A DNA stretch of 64,000 nt from contig JALIZF010001490.1 in the NCBI GenBank assembly GCA_029948255.1, positions 124,001 through 188,000 on the forward strand, in the 5' to 3' direction. Under the pieces are notes generated by a model that worked only from the letters and a program-made list of their open reading frames with translations, was not told the origin of the DNA and did not search any database. Origin of the DNA: Telmatactis stephensoni (Eukaryota; Cnidaria; Anthozoa; Actiniaria; Isophelliidae). Position 1 is the stretch's first letter. Every line of letters begins with the position of its first letter. Shown here one piece after another: positions 54,148-63,956 of the stretch. Made by a program: the position numbers and the translations under genes.

Positions 54148-57112
54148 TTAAATACTTAAACTACCTCCCCTTTGTTGTACAGAATGTGAAAGTTCATGAG
54201 TAAACCCATAAGCTAGGGTAGTCACCCCATCCTCTAGAATATATCTCTTATCGTCATAGGGACTGAGTCCTATCTTATTGATATTTACAGTATAGATTTG
54301 ATGTTTCTCACTTCGTAATTGTTTCATGTTATTAATTGTACGCTTCTTATTTTGCAAACAATCTCTATAGTGAGCATGTCGGATGTTTCTCTTGGTTACA
54401 TTTTTGGAGGTCCCTTTCGCTGTTTTCTTTTCCACCTCAAGACCCTCCTCGTGGTACAAAATGGAGTACATCTTTGGTCGAAGACCAACAAATTCTTCAA
54501 TGGGAACACCATGGGTTTCATCTTTCATTTTACCAATCACTTTCTTGTTACGACTACTGTACAAAAAGTGTTCTCTGGGGTACTCTGAGGTGTCAAAGAG
54601 ATTCTCATCGTCTTCGAAATCACGGTAAATGTCTTCGGTCTTGATATCATAACAGAGTGAGTCCGTGTCAGTGAAGAGAAGGGTAGCTTGGTTGCCATAA
54701 TTCCGTTTAATGTAGTTGTAATGAAAGTCATACATCAGAGTCTTTGAGAGATCCAGTATCGCAAATCCCACGTAGATGGGTCCATTGAGGTACAGTGATG
54801 GTTTCTTCAGATTGACCACCACCAGGTCTTCATTAAATATTCTAAAGTAATCGAACAGAGGTGAGGCGGTGAGTTTGTTCAATTGTTTCACGTTATTGAC
54901 CAGTTTTACGTTGACACGCTTCCTCAAATTCTCCATAGTCTTGCCAAATACAGCATTGTTCATCAGTTTAAAGAAGTCTTTTTCAAAATCATTTCTTGCA
55001 TGTTTTCTCTTGTCCGTGTTGAAGTCAATGTATTGCTTGAGCCAGGAAGATTGATTGAATCCAAGAACACGATGTATCTTGGTTAATTTCATCCCCAGAG
55101 ATAAGTACAATTGTAGGTTGCGGTAGTGAACAATGTACTTGGTTTTGTTGCTAAGATTAGGGACCAACTTTTCTGTGGAAGTGTACTTCATCTTCAGATC
55201 TTTTGCCAGTTGTTGACAGTAGGGAGATAACTGGTCTTTTGGAGATTTTCAGTTTTTCTGGGGCAAGAGGATAGTCGTTGTGGTAGCCATGGAGCTCTTG
55301 TGGGTATTCAAGGTCCACTTCCAAGATGTAGCCCTCTGTACCATCACGTGGGAGGGTCATGAGAGTTTCTTGTAGCTCATCGATCTCACCAGAGGTCAAC
55401 CATCCAAAATTGTTTACCGGGAGAGACTGGGACATTGCCCAACCATAGAGATTATTTGCATCTAAGTACATAATGTAATTATGCTCCTTTTCAGGATCAT
55501 AGTCAGGTACGTACGGGTTGTTTGCTTTTGCATACCTATGTGTAATCTGAGAGATTCCTCCTCTCTGAGCTTCTTCAAAAAATAGGTACATATCCGGATC
55601 GCTTAATAACTGTAACTCGACCCCAGTCATCTTTAGACATGCCGACCATGCTAGTCCGGGAGCCGTGTAAAAATGACCTGGATCGAGTTGGTAGTACTCT
55701 AGACAGATGCCGCAAAAATTTTCAAAGACATCTGCCAACAACAGGACATCCGATTTCAAATACAAGTCTCCTAAATGTCTACATTGAAAAGTTTGAAAAA
55801 CCTCTTGCGCATGCTGGTAATCCTCTCTGCTGATGTATTCATCATTTAGTTTGCTGTAAAACGCCTCCTTTGGGGGTAGACAGGTTTCTCGAAATCTTTC
55901 AACACTGTCCATGTAGTCATAAGGATACACGCCTTTCCTCAACAGTAAATTCACTTTATCCTCCTCCACATATCGTCTTAATATCTTAAATTTACTCACC
56001 CCCTCTTTGCTTAAATTATCAACTAATTTTTCTAACGAACTATTGAGAAATTGTAGGGAGTCGATGAAGACTAAATTGCCTACCGAAAACGAAATATATT
56101 TTTCGGTATTGTTAGGGATGCAAGTGATCTTTTCCGATTTTAGTTTACCTAATCCTTGCATAATGAGATGCGAGTCGTAACCTTTGAGATTGTGCAACAC
56201 GACTGGAATTTTTCCCGTAAACTTATAATTTAAATTGCACTCATTGTGCGCCGCACCCCTATAATTACCAAGGAGGTGGTCGTGGTCACGCACACGGTCT
56301 GCTCCGAGGAGACCTCCACAAATATGACAGTTGGTAGCATTGTGGAATTCCCGTTCTTGCTCCTCCGTGATAATCATAGGAGCAACATGTTTTAAAATGT
56401 TACTTATTTGTTTCTCTTCTTCTAACAAACACTCTAAAAACTTGTCTACAGAATTTTCTCCTCGGTATATTACGGGAGGTTTGCTATATTGATCTATTGT
56501 AGACTCCACTACATACCCAAACCCACAAGGTTGATGGTGTTGGGTTTTCTGGGTCCCTCTGTTGCTATCCTCTAGAGGGGTGGTACTACAATCTACCAAG
56601 ATAGATTCGAAATCTGCATAAATTATGAAAGGTACTTTCAATTGTTTTTGTACCTCTGTAAAGGATAACGTTGCATGATCTTCATCCGGTAATTTGATTT
56701 TCTGTGGACCGTGACGTCTGCAGTGTGATTCATGCTCGTGTAACAAGTCTTGCCGGACAAAACCATGCAAGCAGTACATACAGTAATATTTTTCTCCATT
56801 ATGATCGGTTAAGCTTCCCATCAATCTACTGAAATTTTTAATGAGACAATAATGTCTCTTGTCTTGGTGGGAGTACAACAATAAGTTGATATGGGTTACT
56901 TGCTTGTTCTTGGTAATGTGTAGTGGGAAGAGTTCGTTATCCTCGAAGCCAAACACGTTGACACTGATGTCATTCTGTCTTTCCACTTTCTGGACTTGAC
57001 TGATTTTGACGGGGTAGTCAATTCCTTCCACGTTCAGTTCATTTTCATACCTTGTATAGTGGTTCACTCGATGAGGACCTGATACATGGGGGACTGGGTG
57101 AAGAGCGGCCAA
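54148..57112 (-). CDS. Family-B DNA polymerase (protein-primed type), one frameshift
   Basis: Replicates the element. The upstream frame (57,112-55,157) has a C2H2-like finger (YYCMYCLHGFVRQDLLHEHE), exonuclease motif I (IIYADFESILVD), an HNH/endonuclease-VII-like insert (CHICGGLL...RDHDHLLGNYRGAAHNECN) and polymerase motif A (YLDANNLYGWAM, near residue 550). The downstream frame (55,191-54,148) has motif B (KLMNNAVFGKTMENL) and motif C (FTDTDSLCYD). All catalytic motifs are intact, but the two frames are offset by one base at about 55,237-55,250, beside a run of four T on the plus strand. This could be an assembly indel or a recent mutation. The upstream frame has no ATG at its left end, which links it to the spliced 5' module at 57.1-58.1 kb. 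Confidence 0.9.
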
Positions 57113-58119
57113 GATGGACCAGAGGAAACATTTCTCATCCTCGTTTTGTAAATCACCTCATATTCCTCAAGTTCTTGATCTGTCCGAGGTTTCTTTACAG
57201 GTAGTTCACTTTCTTTAGCGTTATTCTTTCGTTTCGAACCACCAGAGCACACGGCTTCATGTCGTTTCACATTACATTTTCTCGTAAAATCTTTATGACA
57301 TTTAGCGCATGTAAACACCTCTGTTTTCTGATGTTGTTCTTTATTATGTCTGTTGAGAGCACTCTTTTGCGTATACCATTTTGTACAGTTAGTACATTGG
57401 AATCCCTGTAATCCAACAACAGGAGTAATGAGATTGATTTTAGATATTTTAACCTACATGAGATAAATGCATGAACCTCAGGTTGGTTTGGTCTTTGTTT
57501 TTTCGAAGGTGAAGAATCCTAGAAGAAGACGAAGTTTTTGAGCATGTGTTAATGCTTAACAGATCATAAGTAAACTTTGAGTAACGTAAAATTAATATGT
57601 TCACAAACCTGATATACTTCAATGTCATTTACTATCTTATCATCTAGTTCATACAACTGTAAAGTAATGAAAAAGATTTAGAACTTTAATTTTATTTGTA
57701 TTTCATTTTACCAGTTCGATAATGAGAATTATCATATGTCACCACCATGAATCTAATTATACCTCAATTGGTGGATCAATGAAGTCTTCGATTTCATTGT
57801 TGACTGAAGGGTTGAATGATGTGTCGATGACAGACTACAAACAAAAATACAAAAGTGAGCATTGGTTCGAAAAATGTTTAGTGAACTTTTACTCTCACCT
57901 CTTCTTGGTGTTCCAAACCAATATTATCGCCCAGGATTTCCTCTAGGAAATTACCCTGGTCATCAAACTGGAATGAAATGTATAGAGTCAATAAACGATT
58001 TGAGCATCATGTAAGAGAATTTTGTTTATAAGTACCTGATTCGAAAAATCAAAGTCTGGAATATTACTTCCAAAGAAGTCATTTAAAACGTCTTGCCATT
58101 CTTGATTGGTAAACTCCAT
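57064..58119 (-). CDS. Spliced 5' module of the polymerase gene: acidic exons plus zinc fingers
   Basis: Exons at 58,036-58,119 (start MEFTNQEWQDVLNDFFGS), 57,899-57,967, 57,763-57,834, 57,609-57,656 and 57,477-57,518 are 84, 69, 72, 48 and 42 bp, all phase 0, with GT/AG ends and introns about 50-110 bp. Each is acidic. The sixth exon begins at 57,453 and encodes two C2H2 fingers (FQCTNCTKWYTQKSALNRHN; FTCAKCHKDFTRKCNVKRHE) and a basic KKPR stretch. Its frame ends at 57,064, overlapping the polymerase frame by 49 bp in a different frame. Fusion to the polymerase therefore needs a frameshift correction or an unseen splice. Alternatively it is a separate transcription-factor-like protein. Confidence 0.65.
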
Positions 58120-58518
58120 GTTGCTAGCTTTGGTGAATGGTTGGACAAGTGAAAGCATGCTCTTTTTATAAGAAAGGATTGCACCATCAGTATGTAATGA
58201 AAATTAAAAATAGAATGGGAAAATGACGTCATTCTAAAAATAGAATGTACCCCAATACCTCAAAATTTGAGATATGATTGGGTGATCATGTGTTTGGTGT
58301 GAGATTCAAACGTTCATAACTTTGAATGAAAGAAATGACGTCATACTAAAAATAGAATAGTCGTACCTCTCATGAGGTGTGATTGGATGATCACGTGATG
58401 GTCTCACATTTCTTTTAACTGAACACGTGTATGATCACGTGTTTTTGTAACTAATCACATGCTCTGAACTTTTGGCGCAATATTCAAGTTACCGTTGGAG
58501 AATTCAGTATAGTTATAA
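58120..58518. promoter_or_regulatory. Divergent promoter region with CRE and E-box sites
   Basis: Between the polymerase 5' exon (minus) and the acidic ORF (plus) are two TGACGTCA CRE sites (58,224-58,231 and 58,336-58,343), each embedded in a repeated AAAAATAGAATG context. Three CACGTG E-boxes follow (58,392, 58,424 and 58,436), with further GATCA(C/T)GTG sites. This density implies bZIP/bHLH control, but binding is inferred. Confidence 0.65.
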
Positions 58519-58524
58519 TTGCAA

Positions 58525-58851
58525 ATGGAGAAAGTTATGGAGGTGAAAATCGAAGAATCCAAATTAAGAATTGAAGTGGAAGGAAGGTACATTAAATGTA
58601 CCTTTGAAGAGTGGAACATAATTCAGAGAAAATTACAAGAACTGAAAGAGTGTAGATATACATTGGAGAGAGGATGTACACATGATGTCATGGATGAAAA
58701 CGCTAGATTCCCCTGGTTTCTGGGAGAAGACGAAGAAATTGAAGATGAAGTAATTGAAGATGAAGAAATTGAAGATGAAGAAAACGCGAACTTCGCTTGG
58801 AGTGACCAGAACATGATGGACGATAATAAAAACACAGAGAAGAGAGAGTAA
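58525..58851 (+). CDS. Acidic ORF of unknown function
   Basis: About 108 residues. The N-terminal half may be a beta-rich fold (VKIEESKLRIEVEGRYIKCT then FEEWNIIQRKLQELKE). The C-terminal half is very acidic with three EIEDE-type repeats. Sits in divergent orientation to the polymerase gene behind the CRE/E-box region, so a regulatory or DNA-mimic role is conceivable. No family is recognised. Confidence 0.5.
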   Translation: MEKVMEVKIEESKLRIEVEGRYIKCTFEEWNIIQRKLQELKECRYTLERGCTHDVMDENARFPWFLGEDEEIEDEVIEDEEIEDEENANFAWSDQNMMDDNKNTEKRE

Positions 58852-59043
58852 CTATGAACACTTTGGTATATAAAACATTTATTACAAGAACTATGATATA
58901 AAAACTTTTTACAACAACTATGATACAAAACACTTTTGTTATGAATTATTTACATCTTGTAGGTCTTTGTACAATCTAAAATTGAGAAAATAAGGAGAAT
59001 AAATGAATTGTAATGATGTATTGAAGAAAGTAGTAGTACTTAC

Positions 59044-59374
59044 TTATGGAAAGGGAAAGGCGGTAACAATTTGACCTCCTTCTGTGATGACCTTCACGTT
59101 TTTGCACTCTAATTTTGTTCTTCCATGAATTCCCACAACAAAATTGAATTTTTTAACGTAGACCCATCTAAAGAATAAGCAGCGTTTGGTGATGTGGTCA
59201 CATTTATAAGGAGAAAAAAAAAGAGAAAAAATCTTACCTATTTGGGTTCATTGGGTGGATAAAACTGTTATCCCAGAAATTGCAGGTGTCCTGGATGAGA
59301 TTGGATGGATTTTGGACAAAATAAGATTTATCCCCACATGGTGTGCAATGACTTGTTCGTATATGACGATTCAT
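59044..59374 (-). CDS. Two-exon mini-gene, copy 1 (86 aa)
   Basis: Exon 1 (59,238-59,374) encodes MNRHIRTSHCTPCGDKSYFV and onward to HPMNPN. Exon 2 (59,044-59,167) encodes RWVYVKKFNFVVGIHGRTKL and ends VTAFPFP. GTAAGA and TTCTTTAG junctions give a 261-nt frame. A paralogous copy follows upstream at 59.7-60.0 kb with the same split, which supports both models. The RHI..(S/T)HC...GDKSYF motif suggests a small zinc-binding protein; function unknown. Confidence 0.55.
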
Positions 59375-59419
59375 GTTGAGGTGTGATGAGGTGTGGTGAG
59401 TGCGCTAGGCGTGTGTCTG

Positions 59420-59530
59420 TAGTCATTCTAGAAAATGATGGTTCAGTTTGAAATTTTGCGCGCTAGAAACCATTCATGACTTAGAAACTAACGGTTCAGT
59501 TTGGAAATTTGCGCGCTAGAAACCGACTAG
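59420..59530. promoter_or_regulatory. Repeated GGTTCAGTTTGAAATTTGCG elements
   Basis: Two copies of CGGTTCAGTTT(G)AAATTT(T)GCGCGCTAGAAACC lie upstream of mini-gene copy 1. A third, diverged, lies at 60,084-60,117 upstream of copy 2 (CGGTTCAGTTTGAAATGTGC). Position relative to both starts suggests a shared promoter element that was duplicated with the gene. Confidence 0.5.
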
Positions 59531-59739
59531 TTTGATCAAACTGGGATGTATTTATTATATAGTAAAAAAACAGAATACAAAATCTTATGGAGTGTACTGG
59601 CTGTTACAATAGTTTCGTGTAATCGTTTTGGTAACATTTTACAATCAGTATTCGTAAATTTATTCTCAAATACGTTCGGTCATGAGTTTGAGTGAGAAAG
59701 AATTCAACATTTATTATTGTCCAGATTTTTCTTGGTCTG

Positions 59740-60030
59740 TCAGCTTAGGTTTTTTTGTCGGTTGTCTGTTATCTTGAGATGCCTTGTTTTGTGATTGCTA
59801 AATGTTTTTATGTAAACCCATCTGAAAATACGAGGGTGTTAGTATGCTCAGTTCTTTTAGGAGAAAAAGAAATAGAAGAAAATTTACCTTTTTGTATTTG
59901 TCGGGTGGGCATAACTTTTTGTTGGGTGAGATATGGTGTTTTCTATGTATACTCTTGCATTTTTAACTGTAAAGTATGATTTATCCCCAAATTGAGCACA
60001 GTGAGTTGTTTTTTTTATGTGACGGCTCAT
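59740..60030 (-). CDS. Two-exon mini-gene, copy 2 (74 aa)
   Basis: Exon 1 (59,888-60,030) starts MSRHIKKTTHCAQFGDKSYF and ends HPTNTK. Exon 2 (59,740-59,821) reads RWVYIKTFSNHKTRH to a stop. It has the same phase and junction as copy 1, with strong amino-acid divergence but the frame kept (225 nt spliced). Retention of the frame despite divergence argues for selection on both copies. Confidence 0.55.
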
Positions 60031-60279
60031 GGTAAGGTGTGGCATGTGTGTCAAGTGCATGTCTATAGTCATTCCAGAAAATGACGGTTCAGTTTGAAAT
60101 GTGCACGCTTGAAACCATTTATGAATATTTTAAAATTGTAGTTGAGCAATATTCAAACACATGTAAATACGTATTGTTATTATTGGCAGGTACTTATTTA
60201 CTTTACCAGTCTGCAGCTGGTAATAAGACAATAAAGTGTCTGATTCTGTTAGTGTTTGAAAAACTTGAAAATCAATAGT

Positions 60280-60847
60280 TGTTCATAGAAAGAAAAAAGG
60301 AGACTTTGATGGATGTGAAATCAAGATGATTTTGGGAGTAAGTAAAAGTCTGTCCCAGATTGTAAAGTACACCCAATGACTTTCAACATGTTTTGTTAGT
60401 GGATAAGTTTTGATATAGCTTTCACATTTTTGTAATGTTTTGTTCTTTACTTATTCTTGAAACTTATCCACTGTGTGACCATAATCCTAAATTTGATTTA
60501 TTTGACCATGGTGTTAATGAGCTGATTTCAATACATTTATGAAACAACTGTACAATATTTTTGTACATCAGTGAAACTGTTTATTTTGTGGGGAACTGAT
60601 TTGGAACAGATGGTGAAATTTACTGTAAACTTATTCATTCTATGAGTATGGTCTCGAGATAGTGAAGTGTAAAAATAAATGTAGACAGGCACAGTCTACC
60701 AGAGTAAATTTTATTGTCACAAAGCCGCAAGATATTAGACCTGCACTACAATGAATCACTTTATGATATTATTTCTCCTTTCTTTGGTTTGTTAATCTAC
60801 TACTGCATCACCGAGTAAACAATAAGGATCGCTTTATACTATAGTAC
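60280..60847. other. No gene seen, inside right TIR boundary
   Basis: AT-rich spacer between mini-gene copy 2 and the right TIR, without ORFs of note. Confidence 0.5.
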
Positions 60848-61177
60848 TATTGTACTATAATATATACCCCATACCCCGATTATACCTCATCATACCTTTG
60901 AAAGGGGTAGGTAAACTCATACCCAGTCCCCTAAATAGAAACTTGCTGTGCTCATACCCCATCATACCCCGTTGTACCACCCTCGTACCCCATCATAGCC
61001 TGTTGTACCACCCTCGTATCCCTGGGTGATGGGTAGCCCTACCGGGCTAGTAGGGGGAGTGGTCGTACCCCATACCCCAGGAGGGGAGGTAGCCCTACCG
61101 GGCTGGGGTCTGGGAAAGGGGGGTGATGGGGGGTATACCCCATACCCAGGTCCCAGAACCACTACTTTCCTACTACT
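60848..61177. repeat. Right terminal inverted repeat
   Basis: About 330 bp, the inverse complement of the left TIR from TATTGTACTATAATATATAC to CCTACTACT. It is shorter because internal GGGGTAC units differ in number. The final AG...CT dinucleotides agree with the 5'-AG ends described for Polintons. Confidence 0.9.
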
Positions 61178-61344
61178 GATGCCTTTGCAACTAAATTTAT
61201 CCTTGCTCCAAAGGAATAATACGTCTTACTACTCAAACCAATGAACCTGTCTCAAACTCAACTTTAAACAGCCCTAGTGTACGTTTATCAGGCCTGATGC
61301 TCTGGTGTATCTTCTCAAGGAATCCACTGAATGCCCGGTAAAAG

Positions 61345-61581
61345 TTAACATCTTGCTCGTCCCACATCGCTATCATCTAAAAACGCCCAGTCTTCCTCAT
61401 TCTCTGGTTCTATTTCTTCTTCTTCATCTTCATTGTCACTGTTCATTACATTGATTCTGCAGTTGTTTCCCTTGTATTCATTTTGTAAGTTGACCAGCAG
61501 ATCCACCATTTCCTGAATATCTTCATTACCATCGTCGATATGACTGGGTGGTGCCAATATCTGCAGATGTTTGCATTCCAC
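61345..61581 (-). CDS. Acidic hypothetical ORF
   Basis: 78 codons: HIDDGNEDIQEMVDLLVNLQ, then DEEEEIEPENEEDWAFLDD. Lies just outside the right TIR beside retroelement remains. Probably part of a decayed element; no family recognised. Confidence 0.3.
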   Translation of the reverse strand: MECKHLQILAPPSHIDDGNEDIQEMVDLLVNLQNEYKGNNCRINVMNSDNEDEEEEIEPENEEDWAFLDDSDVGRARC

Positions 61582-61618
61582 CCAGCACGTCTAGAATACT
61601 GAGATCTTTCAGGTACCC

Positions 61619-61900
61619 CTAAAGATTGCTTGAAACAATATCTAAAGAGCCAATGACCAATGGAAACGCCTTTGTTGACACTCGGTGCAACTTTCGTATC
61701 TCAAGAGGAGAATCTTTGGCAATTTTCTGCTCTTCCTTCATCTCCACATTACGACCCCAAGGCACTGAGAAATCAACATAGGTCCTCTGACGAGCCGCCC
61801 GATTCAACTATTTCATCCTCTGTGTTGTCTCGACACTCCTGTCCCACCAAATCTCTTCTTCTCCATCATCCAAAATCCTAACTTCATCTGCAACCTCCTT
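61619..61900 (-). pseudogene. Retroelement C-terminal remnant
   Basis: The minus strand reads YVDFSVPWGRNVEMKEEQKI, KDSPLEIRKLHRV, then PLVIGSLDIVSSN. VDfsvPw..Nve.Ke.eKi and viG.lG.vs are typical of the tail region found after reverse transcriptase in metazoan non-LTR-type elements. An upstream stop interrupts it. Exact class is unsure. Confidence 0.55.
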
Positions 61901-61910
61901 ATACCACACA

Positions 61911-62174
61911 TCATCTTTTCAGACCATTCTCACTGGCAGTACTTGTATTTTTCCACTTTAATGTTCCTTTTTTAAGGAGGAACAAAAGGCCTTGTGTGGT
62001 GGGTAATTCTGGGTAATTCAGCTTGTCAAGAGAATCCAACCACTCGTAAGGAAAATAACCTAATAATATTAAGATTAAGATTATTATGTTACTACTTAAC
62101 CCACAGCTTTGAGGACATTTTCCTGAGCCTGCAGTCAGCGGTATAGCGCATGAGAGCTGTGTAAAGTCGGTCAA
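61911..62174 (-). pseudogene. Second family-B DNA polymerase fragment
   Basis: GYFPYEWLDSLDKLNYPELP lies at about 62,000-62,070 and matches the FFPYEW fragment at 38.5 kb, showing both derive from one polymerase family distinct from the Polinton polymerase here. The rest is frameshifted. Confidence 0.6.
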
Positions 62175-62179
62175 AACTG

Positions 62180-62770
62180 TATAGATTATTTTTTTTTCGA
62201 AACAAAAAGAGAAAAAATGTGCGCGGTGGGCCCCCCCTCCTCTTCCCCCTCACCCCTACATTCGTATTATTTGTCTAAGGACGACAAGAAAAGTCTTTTT
62301 TTTTAAATAGTTTTTATTGAAAAAAAGAAATCACAAAAAGAGCTAAGAGCTAATATTGATTGACATGAATTTAGTTACTTTTTTCTTCTGTACCTATAAA
62401 AGAAAAAAAATTGGGTGTTTAGAAATTGAGTAGTATAAAAAAGACATGGCGATAAATCAAGTGACGGCCGTTAGAGCAAATGGTAACACTAATAGAATTG
62501 AAGTACACTAGAATATGATATGGACGAAAAGGTAATACCACTCGAGACATTGAAGAGCAGCAAAGACTGGTACGATGATAACTGAAGACTATTATAGAAG
62601 AATAGCAAGAATAGTAGAATAAGAAATCAGTACTTTTTGAATATGATACTGAGCAGCGTCCCTCCGCATTTTATAGGAAAAAAATAGGACAAAAAACAAC
62701 AAGTTTCCCAAGACGAATAACAACAAGGTGGTTTGTTACTTACAATTACTGAATTTTGCTGATAATCTCA
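62180..62770. other. No gene seen
   Basis: Contains a GGGCCCCCCCTCC C-rich patch near 62,230 and AT-rich DNA with no supported gene. Confidence 0.5.
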
Positions 62771-62771
62771 G

Positions 62772-63050
62772 CTACTTTTTTGTGGTATCGTCGTCGCCAT
62801 TCATTATCTTAATAACGATTGCCACATTCTCTTTGCTATTGAAAAAAAAACCACGTTAGAATCACATCATTTATGTCTGCATGTACGTTTTAGTATAAAA
62901 AAACAAAAAATACTTACTTGCAATATAAAACGGGACAATGCTGGGTTTCGACAAAAAAATCAATGCAACTACTACATAACGTATGTTTGCACTTGTTCAG
63001 TACAAATTCGGTACGCTCAATGGTGTCTTTGCAACCATCACATTTGTTTT
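62772..63050 (-). CDS. Small RING-finger protein, third family member (partial)
   Basis: Exon 62,918-63,050 reads ENKCDGCKDTIERTEFVLNK, CKHTLCSSCIDFF, then CPVLYC. This is the same C3HC4-like layout, and the same final CPV.YC boundary at a GTAAGT donor, as the RING genes at 44.8 and 45.3 kb. The next exon (62,772-62,835) is shared in position and ends acidic/basic (GDDDTTKK). The first exon could lie near 63,166 (MSTSQEQSF) but I could not fix its junction. Confidence 0.55.
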
Positions 63051-63614
63051 CTAATGAAAAAAGGTAAAAAATAAAAAAAAGTAAATAAAAGTGTCTACAT
63101 TATTAATAAATTAGTTTGAAACAAGAATTAGTTTTTTCAAAAAACTTTGTTCTTGGCTGGTCGACATGGTTAGATCGATTCAGATAAATGTCGCTGATCA
63201 GTTGACTCAGTTAAATTCAATTCACCGGCAAATATTTATGCTTCATACAAACAATATGTCATAAAAGTACTACAACAAAGTTGTGTAATTTAAGACAAAC
63301 AAAGTTTGAAAAAACTATAGCTTCATCAATGAATATCAGAAAAAAACGCTCATCCAGTACGATAGTTCATTGGTTGAAAATGATTTTGGAATTTTCATTA
63401 CTACCAAGTCTAATTATAACCTTGAGTTTAACAAGTGGATGATTTTTCTTTTTTCTCTTTTTCACCCTCGTTCTTTATTACGTCTTCTACTTCATCTCCT
63501 TCTCTTTGAATCTCAAGTATTTTTTTTTCTTCATCTTTCAATTGCTTGTCAAACCAACGGTAGAAATTAACATCATCATCACATGCTCCATTCTCTTGTA
63601 AATCCACCAATGGA

Positions 63615-63956
63615 TTAAGCATATCTCAGTGTTTCTCCATAGAGATGCACTTTCTTCTGTCTTAGCATCAGTGGCGGTAAATATTTCCTCAAAGTCACAA
63701 ATTGATAACTCTCCTGACTCGTTTGCAGCACATAATTAACAAACTGCTTCATTAAGTCATGAGAGTTACCATCAGTGATGATACATTTAGGATCTGTGAA
63801 TCCTGGAATATTGGAACAACTGCTGACACTGAGGGGCACATGTTTACTTTTCCATGTTATCTTTTTTGTGTCGTTGTCTAAGTGATCATTGATTAACATA
63901 CTCTCAAAGTCAGTGGTGGCAAAGTATTTGAAGTAGTGAAGCTGTTCAGGGACCAC
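63615..63956 (-). pseudogene. Family-B polymerase exonuclease-domain fragment
   Basis: HYFKYFATTDFESMLINDHL contains exonuclease motif I (DFES). KHVPLSVSSCSNIPGFTDPK and CIITDGNSHDLMKQFVNY follow. This is the N-terminal exonuclease region of the same non-Polinton polymerase family as the FFPYEW fragments. It ends in frame breaks toward 63.6 kb and continues past the window edge on the right. Confidence 0.6.

Larger units (their letters stand above)
46413..61177. mobile_element. Polinton/Maverick (adintovirus-like) provirus, ~14.8 kb
   Basis: The element is bounded by inverted TIRs starting AGTAGTAGGAAA and ending TTTCCTACTACT. It carries the defining set: integrase, minor and major capsid proteins, adenain-type protease, packaging ATPase (broken) and protein-primed-type family-B DNA polymerase. 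Plus-strand genes occupy the left half and minus-strand genes converge from the right, as in other Polintons. I find no matching 6-bp target duplication (left flank TATACG, right flank GATGCC), so the insertion may be rearranged or old. Capsid, protease and integrase frames are open while the ATPase has several breaks, so it is probably not autonomous now. Confidence 0.92.
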
